The notes below the pieces were generated by a model. It was not told the origin of the DNA. It saw only the letters and a list, made by a program, of their open reading frames with translations, and searched no databases. Made by a program: the position numbers and the translations under genes. Positions 19,442 through 28,317 of a stretch of 64,000 bases of DNA are shown in pieces (within the stretch, counting starts at the first letter, position 1; each line of letters begins with the position of its first letter). The stretch spans positions 310,001 to 374,000 of the forward strand of contig CAWKDK010000014.1 of assembly GCA_963848375.1 (NCBI GenBank). The letters are read 5' to 3'. This stretch comes from JAJPJE01 sp963848375 (GTDB lineage: Bacteria; Acidobacteriota; Terriglobia; Terriglobales; Acidobacteriaceae).

Positions 19442-20665
19442 CTATGCCATGCCGGCGGAGCGGGCAACTACGTCGGCGGTGCCGATCGCTGCACCCATGG
19501 GCGTGCCGGGGAACTCTTCGTGGATGATCGCGAGCAGGTGCCGGTCTTCCACGACCTTGATCTGATCCGCCAGCGCAACGAACCGTTTGTAGATGAGGTC
19601 GAGATCGCGGCGCTCAAATTTGTAACCCAACTCGGCGCAGCGCAGGCCGAGCGCGTGGCGTCCGGAGTGTTTGCCGAGAACCAACTTGTTTTCGGGGACG
19701 CCGACGGATTTCGGCGTCATGATCTCGTAGGTCAGCGGATTCTTGATTACGCCGTCCTGATGGATGCCGGCCTCGTGCGCGAAAGCGTTGCGTCCGACGA
19801 TCGCCTTGTTCGGCTGTACCGGAACGTGCGTGATCTCGGTGAGCAGGCGGCTGGATGGATACAGCTCTTCGCTGTTGATGCCGACGTCGTAGGGCATCAC
19901 GTCCGGACGTACGCGCAGTGCCATCACGAATTCCTCGAGCGATGCATTGCCGGCACGCTCGCCGATGCCGTTGATGGTGCATTCGATCTGGCGCGCACCA
20001 CCCTCGAGAGCTGCGATGGAGTTAGCCACGGCCAATCCGAGGTCGTTGTGGCAGTGCACGGAGACGACGGCTTTGCGGCTGCAAGCGTCGATACGCGAGG
20101 TGACAGCCTGGATGATGCTGCGCATCTCGTTGGGAACGGTGTAGCCGACGGTGTCGGGAATATTGACGGTGGTTGCGCCGGCTTCGACGACTGCCTCGAC
20201 CACCGAGCACAGGAACTCTAGCTCGGTGCGAGTGGCGTCTTCGGGCGAGAACTCGACGTCGGCGCAAAGCGAATGCGCGAACTGGATCTGCTCCACGGCC
20301 TGACGGATGCACTGGTCGCGATTCATCTTCAACTTGTAGTGAAGGTGGATATCCGAGGTGGCCAGAAAGACGTGAATGCGCGGCCGCGCGGCATGACGAA
20401 CCGCACCCCAGGCGCGCTCGATATCGTGATGCGTGGCGCGAGCCAGTCCGGCGATGATGGGCCGGCGGATCTCCTGCGCGATCACTTCCACGGCCTCGAA
20501 GTCACCCTGGGAGGCGATTGGGAAGCCAGCTTCGATTACGTCCACACCGAGTCGGTCGAGCTGCCTTGCCATACGTAGCTTTTCGTCAAGATTCATACTG
20601 CAACCTGGTGACTGTTCGCCATCGCGTAGCGTGGTGTCGAAGACCGTAATGCGGGAACGTTCCAT
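19442..20665 (-). CDS. leuA: 2-isopropylmalate synthase lacking the C-terminal regulatory domain
   Basis: Condenses acetyl-CoA with 2-ketoisovalerate, the committed step to leucine. The TIM barrel is complete: FDTTLRDGEQSPG at the start and the metal motif HCHNDLGLAVANS. The linker subdomains follow (NAFAHEAGIHQDG, LGKHSGRHAL). The protein stops at 407 residues, where typical LeuA enzymes (about 510-520) continue into the leucine-binding regulatory domain. Only 44 bases separate the stop from leuB, so the domain is absent rather than frameshifted away. ATG 20665 has AAGGAG seven bases upstream. A homocitrate or related synthase is less likely inside leuABCD. Confidence 0.92.
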   Translation of the reverse strand: MERSRITVFDTTLRDGEQSPGCSMNLDEKLRMARQLDRLGVDVIEAGFPIASQGDFEAVEVIAQEIRRPIIAGLARATHHDIERAWGAVRHAARPRIHVFLATSDIHLHYKLKMNRDQCIRQAVEQIQFAHSLCADVEFSPEDATRTELEFLCSVVEAVVEAGATTVNIPDTVGYTVPNEMRSIIQAVTSRIDACSRKAVVSVHCHNDLGLAVANSIAALEGGARQIECTINGIGERAGNASLEEFVMALRVRPDVMPYDVGINSEELYPSSRLLTEITHVPVQPNKAIVGRNAFAHEAGIHQDGVIKNPLTYEIMTPKSVGVPENKLVLGKHSGRHALGLRCAELGYKFERRDLDLIYKRFVALADQIKVVEDRHLLAIIHEEFPGTPMGAAIGTADVVARSAGMA

Positions 20666-20740
20666 CGAGCGGCTCCTTTCCCAAGTCCGTGGGCCAGACC
20701 GGTACAGTACAGGGTCGGCGAGGCAGATCGATAAAGCAAG

Positions 20741-20770
20741 TTTATAGTTATTACTAGAGCATAACTGCAA
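20741..20770 (-). promoter_or_regulatory. Predicted leuA promoter
   Basis: On the minus strand TTGCAG (20770-20765) and TATAAA (20746-20741) are separated by 18 bases, a good sigma-70-type match. The -35 box lies inside the palindrome at 20758-20778, so a regulator bound there would act directly on this promoter. The predicted untranslated leader is about 70 bases and contains no leader ORF. Confidence 0.55.
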
Positions 20771-20778
20771 GTTATGCT
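20758..20778. promoter_or_regulatory. Palindromic LysR-type operator between leuA and the LysR gene
   Basis: Perfect inverted repeat: AGCATAACT (20758-20766), GCA, AGTTATGCT (20770-20778). Its core ATAAC-N5-GTTAT is a T-N11-A box, the usual LysR-family site. It sits between the divergent leuA and LysR genes and overlaps the predicted leuA -35. Binding by the neighbouring LysR protein is inferred. Confidence 0.6.
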
Positions 20779-20822
20779 ATAAGTACATCTTTGGGAGAAG
20801 CTGTAGTCCATAAGGAGGCGGC

Positions 20823-21740
20823 GTGGACCTTTTTCAGATGGAGACCTTTCTGACCGTGGCGCGGGAAGGCAGCTTTTCGCGGGCGGCCAAGAAGCTCTAC
20901 CGGACTCAGCCGGCGATCAGCCAGACCATACGCAAGCTGGAAGACGAATTAGGGGAAGCACTGTTTGACCGGTCGTCGCGAGAGGGCATTCTTACCGACG
21001 CCGGACGCGTGCTCCACGATTACGCCGAGAAGCTGCTGAACATGCGCGGCGAGGCGCTGACCGCAATGGAAGAGCTGCGGCAGATGAACAAAGGCAAGCT
21101 CAGCGTGGCGGCCAATGAGTACACCTGCTTGTACCTGCTGCCGGTGCTCAATGAATACCGGCGGCACGCGCCGATGATCAAGGTGAGCATCCTGCGGTCG
21201 CTGGCGAGCCGCATTCCGGATGAGCTGCTGAATCACAGCGTGGAGTTTGGACTGGTCAGCTTCCGGCCGGAGGATCCGCTGCTGAAGTCGATTGTGGTGT
21301 ATCGGGATGAACTGGCGTTCGTGGTGCCGCCCACGCATCCGCTGGCTGGGTCGGCGGAGGTGAGCATCAAGCAGCTGGGCGCGGAGTATTTCGTCGCGCA
21401 CCACGTGCCTTCTCCGCTGCGCGCCAAGGTGCTGGAGACGTTTCAGAAGCGCAAGGTACCGCTCCACATGGATGTGGAGATGCCGACGATTGAGGCGATC
21501 AAGAAATTCGTGGCGATGGGGAACGGCGTGGCGCTGATCCCGGCAATTTGCGTGGAAGGCGAAATTGCGCGTGGGGAGCTGGTGCACATCCCCGTGCCGG
21601 AAGTTGCGGCAGACCGCAAGTTGCGGCTTGTGTATCGGAAGAATGCGAGCCTGTCGCATGCGGCACGTGCGTTCTTGAAAGAAGTCGAGGCGTATGCCGA
21701 GCGCGAAGGCGGACGGTATATGTTTGTGCCGGACAAGTAA
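20823..21740 (+). CDS. LysR-family transcriptional regulator, divergent from leuABCD
   Basis: A 305-residue LysR protein: winged HTH at residues 1-60 (FLTVAREGSFSRAAKKLYRT, then PAISQTIRKLEDELG) and a periplasmic-binding-like effector domain from about residue 90. The start is GTG 20823 with AAGGAGG five to ten bases upstream. It is transcribed away from leuA, with a perfect T-N11-A palindrome between them. Control of the leu operon by a leucine-pathway metabolite is therefore plausible (compare LeuO and IlvY arrangements), but the effector is unknown. Confidence 0.9.
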   Translation: MDLFQMETFLTVAREGSFSRAAKKLYRTQPAISQTIRKLEDELGEALFDRSSREGILTDAGRVLHDYAEKLLNMRGEALTAMEELRQMNKGKLSVAANEYTCLYLLPVLNEYRRHAPMIKVSILRSLASRIPDELLNHSVEFGLVSFRPEDPLLKSIVVYRDELAFVVPPTHPLAGSAEVSIKQLGAEYFVAHHVPSPLRAKVLETFQKRKVPLHMDVEMPTIEAIKKFVAMGNGVALIPAICVEGEIARGELVHIPVPEVAADRKLRLVYRKNASLSHAARAFLKEVEAYAEREGGRYMFVPDK

Positions 21741-21876
21741 CTTCGTCTCTCAGTTCTTCAGTCTTTCAGCTCTCAGCTAAATGCGGGTGGCGCCCACCCG
21801 CGTTTCTCTTGCGCTGGGTGGGTTCTTGATTTTCTCAGTGACCTCTGTGCCTCTGTGGTGAAATCGATATTCCGGC

Positions 21877-21909
21877 CCTTTCCAAAAGCAGGAAAGGACC
21901 GGGCACCCG
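21877..21909 (+). repeat. Dispersed hairpin repeat, copy 1
   Basis: CCTTTCC (21877-21883), loop AAAAGCA, GGAAAGG (21891-21897), with outer CCGG/CCGG pairs across a C-A mismatch and then GGGCACCC. Same design as the copies at 24678, 25878 and 25925 but with a different stem sequence. Confidence 0.65.
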
Positions 21910-21941
21910 ATTTCTGATCACCCGAATTTCGATGCGCCGAT

Positions 21942-21975
21942 CCCTCCGTGACTCCGTGTCTCCGTGGTGAAAAAA
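21942..21975 (+). repeat. CTCCGTG-type dispersed repeat, copy 1
   Basis: Contains CTCCGTGACTCCGTG followed by TCTCCGTGGTGAAAA, itself built of CTCCGTG-like units. The same stretch recurs at 24640-24670, and a CTCTGTG variant occurs at 21843-21862. It lies directly after the M28 peptidase stop (minus strand). Function unknown. Confidence 0.6.
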
Positions 21976-21977
21976 GC

Positions 21978-23528
21978 CTACTGCTCCGCGCCTGCTGCTG
22001 GCTTCGTCTCCGGTTCCTTGCCGAGATCGCCAAAGGTCCACAGGCCGAATGCTTTCAATTCTTCGTCGGCGTGCTTCTTTACCAGCATGCGGGCGGTTTG
22101 CACTTCGGGCCATGGAGACGCCAGGCGCTCGGGACGATCCGCGATCCAGAAACTGGTGAGGGCCATGACGGCAGTGTCGCGAAGAAGAAGGTCCGGCTCG
22201 ACCTTGTCGAAGGTATCGACCTGCGAGTGGTGCGTGTATTTGTAGTCGGGAGAATCCTGATCGAGATTGATGCCAGGCAGACCGGCGAGGATGAACGGTC
22301 CGGCGTCGGTGCCGAATTCAACCGCGTCGTCGGTCTTCACTTTGCCGAAAGCCTGTATGGAGGTAGCGAACTGCTGCGCGGCGGGAATGAGATCGTCGCG
22401 TCCGCCGAGCTGCAGGCCGATGACAGGTCCCTGGCCGTTATCGAGAATGACCGCCGCAACGTGGTTCGGCATCTCCGACTTGTGCATCTTCACGTAGGCC
22501 AGTGAGCCGAGCAGGCCCTGTTCTTCGCCGGTGAATAGAACGAAGCGCATGGTGCGCTTCGGTTTGAATCCGGATTTCATGATGGCTTCCGCAGCGCCGA
22601 GAGTGGTGGCAACGCCTACGCCGTCGTCGGTTGCGCCTTCTGCCAGATCCCATGAATCGAGATGGCCGCCGATGACGACGACCTGCTCCGGATGCTCGGT
22701 GCCGGGGATGTCGCCGACGACATTGGCGGAGTCGACTGGACCGCTGGTGACCGTGTTCTGAACGTCAATTTTGATATGGACGGCCTTGCCCTGATCGAGG
22801 AAGCGACCCAGCTGTTCGGAATCTTCGACGACCATGCTGACCACTGGAATGTCGTAGTAGGTGTCGAAGCCAAGCGCGCCGGTGTGCGTAAGATTCATGC
22901 CGCGAGATTTGGAGCCGCCCTGTCCGCCGATCACGGCGACGGCATGGGCCGCGTAGGCAGCTTTCAGGAACGGGCCGAACTTGCCGAACATCTTCGACCG
23001 CTCCTCGCGGGAAAGCTCTGTTTTCGAGCGCATCAGCAGAACCTTGCCGGCCCAGTTGCCGGAGTTCTCCTTCACTTCGCGATCGAGTTGCGTGTTATCG
23101 ACGATTACAACTTGCGCCTGCACGCCGCCCTTTGGCGTGGATCCGACCCAGCCAAGAGAAGAGATGGTCAGCGGGCGCTGGATGGGATCGACGAGGCTGG
23201 CGCTGGCGGAGCCGCGAGTCCAGCCATGGGAGATTTGCCATTTTTCGGCGTGCACGTTGCTGAGGCCGATGGCTTGCATCTTCGCCATGCCCCACTTGAT
23301 CGCCTCGTTTGCCTGAGGCGATCCGGTGACGCGGCCGCCGATGTAATCACTGAGCTCTTCCAGATAATCGCTGGCATGATTGTTGAGCGTGGCCTGACCG
23401 GCGATGGAAGTAAGCGCGGGCAGAGTGCCGTCCTGCGCGGGCGCGGGCGGTGGCGCCGGAGCGGCGTCGGCAGCGAAGGTCGAGGCGAGCAGGCAGAAAA
23501 AGGCTGTACAAGTCAGTATGGTTTTCAC
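21978..23528 (-). CDS. Exported M28-family zinc aminopeptidase with PA domain
   Basis: A 516-residue secreted peptidase. It has a signal peptide (MKTILTCTAFFCLLASTFAA), a propeptide-like region, an inserted PA domain (about residues 120-270) and the M28 catalytic domain. Zinc and catalytic residues: GGHLDSWD (near residue 290), GATDDGVG, FTGEEQGL, GTDAGPF and the final His in TYKYTHHSQVD-like THHSQVDTFD. It probably releases amino acids from peptides in the periplasm or outside. Monocistronic; dispersed repeats follow it. Confidence 0.92.
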   Translation of the reverse strand: MKTILTCTAFFCLLASTFAADAAPAPPPAPAQDGTLPALTSIAGQATLNNHASDYLEELSDYIGGRVTGSPQANEAIKWGMAKMQAIGLSNVHAEKWQISHGWTRGSASASLVDPIQRPLTISSLGWVGSTPKGGVQAQVVIVDNTQLDREVKENSGNWAGKVLLMRSKTELSREERSKMFGKFGPFLKAAYAAHAVAVIGGQGGSKSRGMNLTHTGALGFDTYYDIPVVSMVVEDSEQLGRFLDQGKAVHIKIDVQNTVTSGPVDSANVVGDIPGTEHPEQVVVIGGHLDSWDLAEGATDDGVGVATTLGAAEAIMKSGFKPKRTMRFVLFTGEEQGLLGSLAYVKMHKSEMPNHVAAVILDNGQGPVIGLQLGGRDDLIPAAQQFATSIQAFGKVKTDDAVEFGTDAGPFILAGLPGINLDQDSPDYKYTHHSQVDTFDKVEPDLLLRDTAVMALTSFWIADRPERLASPWPEVQTARMLVKKHADEELKAFGLWTFGDLGKEPETKPAAGAEQ

Positions 23529-23650
23529 AGAAACTCCGTAAGGATCGTTGGCGCGCGATTGGTCCCCACAAGCGCGACCGCATATCCTAAAGCATTGTGG
23601 GTAGCTTACGATAATACGTGGGCGGAATTTCTGATCCGGGTGGAGGATTC

Positions 23651-24145
23651 ATGCTGACCAGGCCTGAACGCAATGAATATAGTGACTGGTATGCCGACTA
23701 CGTGGCGCGAGTTCCCGATGGCAACGTGATCGAAGTGCTGGAGCGGCAGTCGCAGGAGCTGCAGGCGTTTCTAAAGACGCTGTCTGAGGAGCAGGCGGAG
23801 AAACCGCCGGCGCCGGGCAAGTGGAGCGTCAAGCAGGTGATCGGGCATCTGTGCGATGGTGAACGCGTGTTCACGTATCGTGCGCTTCGCTTCTCGCGCG
23901 GGGATCAGACGCCGCTTCCTGGATTCGAACAGGACGATTACGTACGCGAGAGCCACGCAAATGATCGCAAGCTGGCGGATCTGGCCGCAGAGTACGACGC
24001 GCTACGCAAGGCGACGATTGCGTTCTTCAAGAGCGTGAGTCCCGAGGCGGCGCTGCGCGTCGGGAAAGCCAGCAATGCCGAGGTGAGCGTGCGCGCGTTG
24101 GCGTACATCACGGCGGGACACGAGCAGAGGCATTTGGAGTTATGA
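23651..24145 (+). CDS. DinB-family protein
   Basis: A 164-residue four-helix-bundle protein of the DinB superfamily. The three metal His are visible in VIGHLCDGE and in the C-terminal GHEQRHLEL; WSVKQVIGHLCDGE is the family's helix-2 pattern. ATG 23651 is chosen because TGGAGG lies about five bases before it; an open frame extends 11 codons further. The function of such proteins is unclear (thiol-dependent hydrolase or transferase relatives). Confidence 0.87.
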   Translation: MLTRPERNEYSDWYADYVARVPDGNVIEVLERQSQELQAFLKTLSEEQAEKPPAPGKWSVKQVIGHLCDGERVFTYRALRFSRGDQTPLPGFEQDDYVRESHANDRKLADLAAEYDALRKATIAFFKSVSPEAALRVGKASNAEVSVRALAYITAGHEQRHLEL

Positions 24146-24639
24146 AGAAAGCGTGGCAGGAGACTGAAGTGACGGATTGAAAAGACATCACTCGCCGGAT
24201 GCGACATGCTTAGCGATGGTCACCCGTCGATTCAACTTGCGAGGATCGTTTTTGCTCTAGTCGGTGATTCGATCATCGTCCCAATTGTAGGAGTGCTCGC
24301 GATCAAGTATTGAGGGGTCAACCGCATCGAGCTACCCAAACTGGTGCACGGACGGGTACGTGTTTGTGCCCTTCGAGTGTAAGAATTCATCGGTAGCAGG
24401 CAATGCGGTCGTCAGGCTGCAGATGCTTCTTCCCTGGAGATGACACGCCTTTTTCCGATCGGATTACAGCCGTCAATGCGACAAGGCAGTCTGCTCCAAA
24501 TGCGAACGACCCGGCGCATGGATCTTCCTCGCGAGAACTGAGTCGCGCGGATCTGTGATCTGATTTCAGAACAAGTAATACCCGCGCTGGATGCGCTCGT
24601 CATGCGCTGAGCGCGCTCTGTGATGGAGAAGAAAAAGAA

Positions 24640-24670
24640 CTCCGTGACTCCGTGTCTCCGTGGTGAAAAA
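24640..24670 (+). repeat. CTCCGTG-type dispersed repeat, copy 2
   Basis: Near-identical to 21942-21975, with the same CTCCGTGACTCCGTG and TCTCCGTGGTGAAAA segments, and placed immediately before a hairpin repeat. Confidence 0.6.
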
Positions 24671-24677
24671 GAAAAGA

Positions 24678-24714
24678 CCCACTCAAGCCAAAAGAAGGCT
24701 TGAATGGGCCACCA
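24678..24714 (+). repeat. Dispersed hairpin repeat, copy 2
   Basis: TCAAGCC (24683-24689), loop AAAAGAA, GGCTTGA (24697-24703). Outer CCCA/TGGG pairs lie across a C-A mismatch, followed by CCACCA. Confidence 0.65.
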
Positions 24715-24724
24715 AATCTTTCTA

Positions 24725-24764
24725 ACCACTACCGCAACCACTAACCACTAACCACTAACCACTA
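24725..24764. repeat. Tandem heptamer repeat ACCACTA
   Basis: Four perfect ACCACTA units at 24737-24764 and a fifth at 24725-24731 after a 5-base interruption. The array ends one base before the ilvC stop codon (24766-24768, minus strand), so it forms the 3' end of the ilv transcript. Confidence 0.7.
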
Positions 24765-24765
24765 A

Positions 24766-25803
24766 TCACTTACTCGCCACTGCTGCCTGGTCCGATTCAG
24801 GCGTGACTTTCACCGCTTTCAGGAACGGCATCATCTCGCGCAACGAGGAGCCGACTTTTTCGAGAAGCGAAGTCTGCTCGTCGTGGCGCGTCTTGGTGAA
24901 CCATGGACGTCCGTTCTTGTTTTCAGAAATCCACTTTTTCGCGAAGGTGCCGTCCTGAATTTCCGTCAGCATCTTCTTCATTTCTTTGCGGACGTTGTCG
25001 TTGATTACACGCGGGCCGCCGGTATAGTCGCCGTACTCGGCGGTGTCGCTGACTGAGTAGCGCATGTAGTTCAGTCCACCCTGGTACATGAGATCCACGA
25101 TGAGCTTGAGCTCATGCAGGCACTCGAAGTAAGCGATCTCCGGCTGATAACCGGCATCGACCAGCGTCTCGAATCCGGCTTTCACGAGTGCGCTGGCGCC
25201 GCCACAGAGCACGGCCTGCTCTCCGAAGAGATCAGTCTCGGTTTCCTCGGCGAACGTCGTCTGCAATGTGCCCGCGCGGGTGCAGCCAATGCCCTTGGCG
25301 TAAGAGAGCGCAAGAGGAAGAGCCTTGCCGGTCGCGTCCTGCTCGATGGCGACGAGTCCGGGAGTGCCTCCGCCTTCGCGGAAGACTTCGCGCACACGAT
25401 GGCCAGGCGCTTTCGGCGCGACCATGGTGACGTCGACGTCCTTCGGCGGAGTGATGGTGCCGAAGCGAATGTTGAAGCCGTGGGCAAACATCAGCATCTT
25501 GCCGGGCTTGAGGTTGGGCGCGATGTCGTTCTTGTAGACATCGGGCTGGGTGGTGTCGGGGACGAGGATCATGATCACGTCGGCCCACGCGGCGGCTTCG
25601 GCAGGCGAGGTGACGGTGAGCCCTGCGCCCTGCGCCTTCGCGCGCGATTTGCTGGACATGGTGAGTCCGATTTGCACGTTGACGCCGCTGTCTTTCAGGT
25701 TGAGGGCGTGTGCGTGTCCTTGCGATCCGTATCCGATGATGGCGACCTTCTTGGCCTGAATGAGGGCGAGGTCCGCATCGTTGTCGCGGAAAATCTTGGC
25801 CAT
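24766..25803 (-). CDS. ilvC: Ketol-acid reductoisomerase
   Basis: Class I (short) NADPH-dependent enzyme of 345 residues that converts acetolactate to dihydroxy-isovalerate, or the isoleucine equivalent. N-terminal Rossmann motif VAIIGYGSQGHAHALNL; C-terminal knotted domain with metal-binding residues in FGEQAVLCGG and FECLHELKLIVDLMY. ATG 25803 (MAKIFRDNDADL) is the family start with AAGGAG upstream; the longer open frame runs through repeats. A 232-base gap with two hairpin repeats separates it from ilvN, so it may have its own expression level. Confidence 0.96.
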   Translation of the reverse strand: MAKIFRDNDADLALIQAKKVAIIGYGSQGHAHALNLKDSGVNVQIGLTMSSKSRAKAQGAGLTVTSPAEAAAWADVIMILVPDTTQPDVYKNDIAPNLKPGKMLMFAHGFNIRFGTITPPKDVDVTMVAPKAPGHRVREVFREGGGTPGLVAIEQDATGKALPLALSYAKGIGCTRAGTLQTTFAEETETDLFGEQAVLCGGASALVKAGFETLVDAGYQPEIAYFECLHELKLIVDLMYQGGLNYMRYSVSDTAEYGDYTGGPRVINDNVRKEMKKMLTEIQDGTFAKKWISENKNGRPWFTKTRHDEQTSLLEKVGSSLREMMPFLKAVKVTPESDQAAVASK

Positions 25804-25877
25804 GGTGTTCTGTTTCTCCTTAATAAGTGCGAATGAAGTTTGTGGGGGCTGAGTTCGAGTGTGTTTCCTCGAACTGC

Positions 25878-25914
25878 CCCACTCAAGCCAAAAGACGGCT
25901 TGAATGGGCCACCA
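25878..25914 (+). repeat. Dispersed hairpin repeat, copy 3
   Basis: TCAAGCC (25883-25889), loop AAAAGAC, GGCTTGA (25897-25903). Outer CCCA/TGGG pairs lie across a C-A mismatch. Located in the ilvN-ilvC gap. Confidence 0.65.
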
Positions 25915-25924
25915 GATTCCTACT

Positions 25925-25961
25925 CCGACCTCTGCCAAAAGAGGGCAGAGATGGGGCACCC
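25925..25961 (+). repeat. Dispersed hairpin repeat, copy 4
   Basis: CTCTGCC (25930-25936), loop AAAAGAG, GGCAGAG (25944-25950), again a C-A mismatch (25929/25951) and then TGGGGCACCCA. Directly after copy 3 but with a different stem. Confidence 0.65.
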
Positions 25962-26035
25962 AAACTTTCCAAACTGCAGATCCCTCGCGAGCTACGCTCG
26001 CTCGTGATGACAACAAAAATCAGTGCTGGCGCGAG

Positions 26036-26599
26036 CTACACCGAGTACGAGACGCCTTGCTCTTCTTCGTACACTGCAGCGACTTTGCTGCCGTTGGCGG
26101 TCACGATTGCCGGTGTATTGGCTTTGATGCCGCGAGCCATGGCCACGCGTCCGGTGCGCACCATCTCGAGGATGCCGTACGGCGCGAGCACTTCGAGCAG
26201 GCCGTCGATCTTGTCTTCGGTGCCGGTGATCTCGAGAATGATCGACTCGATGGCGACGTCGACTACGCGCGCGCGAAATACCTGCGCGAGTTGCAGCACC
26301 TGCGAACGCTGGTCAGCCTTGGCTCCGACTTTAATGAGCGCGAGATCGCGTGCGACGGACGCGCTTTCGGTGATGCTCTCGACCAGCAACACGTTCACGA
26401 GCTTGTAAAGATGCGCTTCGAGTCGGCGCGCGCCGGATTCGTCGGTATCTACGACGATGGTCATGCGCGAGACGCCCGGCTTCTCGGTGTGACCGACGGT
26501 GAGCGACTCAATGTTGTAGGCGCGACGGCGGAACAGCGACGCAACACGCGTCAAAACGCCCGGCTTGTTCTCAACGTAAACGGCAAAGGTATTCAGCAT
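26036..26599 (-). CDS. ilvN: Acetolactate synthase small (regulatory) subunit
   Basis: Regulatory subunit of acetolactate synthase, 187 residues. The N-terminal ACT domain (FAVYVENKPGVLTRVASLF, RRAYNIESLTVGHTE) binds valine or another branched-chain amino acid and mediates feedback inhibition. A C-terminal ferredoxin-like domain follows. ATG 26599 gives the family N-terminus MLNTFAVYVEN, eight bases after the ilvB stop. Could equally be named ilvH. Confidence 0.94.
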   Translation of the reverse strand: MLNTFAVYVENKPGVLTRVASLFRRRAYNIESLTVGHTEKPGVSRMTIVVDTDESGARRLEAHLYKLVNVLLVESITESASVARDLALIKVGAKADQRSQVLQLAQVFRARVVDVAIESIILEITGTEDKIDGLLEVLAPYGILEMVRTGRVAMARGIKANTPAIVTANGSKVAAVYEEEQGVSYSV

Positions 26600-26607
26600 T
26601 CTGACCC

Positions 26608-28316
<1,709 letters not shown>

Positions 28317-28317
<1 letters not shown>

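Larger units (their letters stand above)
24146..24765. other. 620-base intergenic stretch without a gene, with repeats at its end
   Basis: No convincing coding sequence is seen on either strand; a 109-codon minus-strand frame (24412-24741) is made of repeat sequence. The first 450 bases are unremarkable. The last 130 hold a CTCCGTG repeat (24640-24670), hairpin repeat copy 2 (24678-24714) and a tandem ACCACTA heptamer that touches the ilvC stop. Confidence 0.6.

Noticed and set aside
18291..19565. Open frame of 424 codons opposite leuB
   Set aside because: Antisense shadow spanning leuB and its start region, without family features.
20666..20740. Leucine attenuator in front of leuA
   Set aside because: The predicted leader is only about 70 bases, holds no ATG-started short frame with Leu codons, and has no terminator.
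24725..24764. CRISPR-like array
   Set aside because: Units are only seven bases and tandem, with no spacers and no cas genes nearby.
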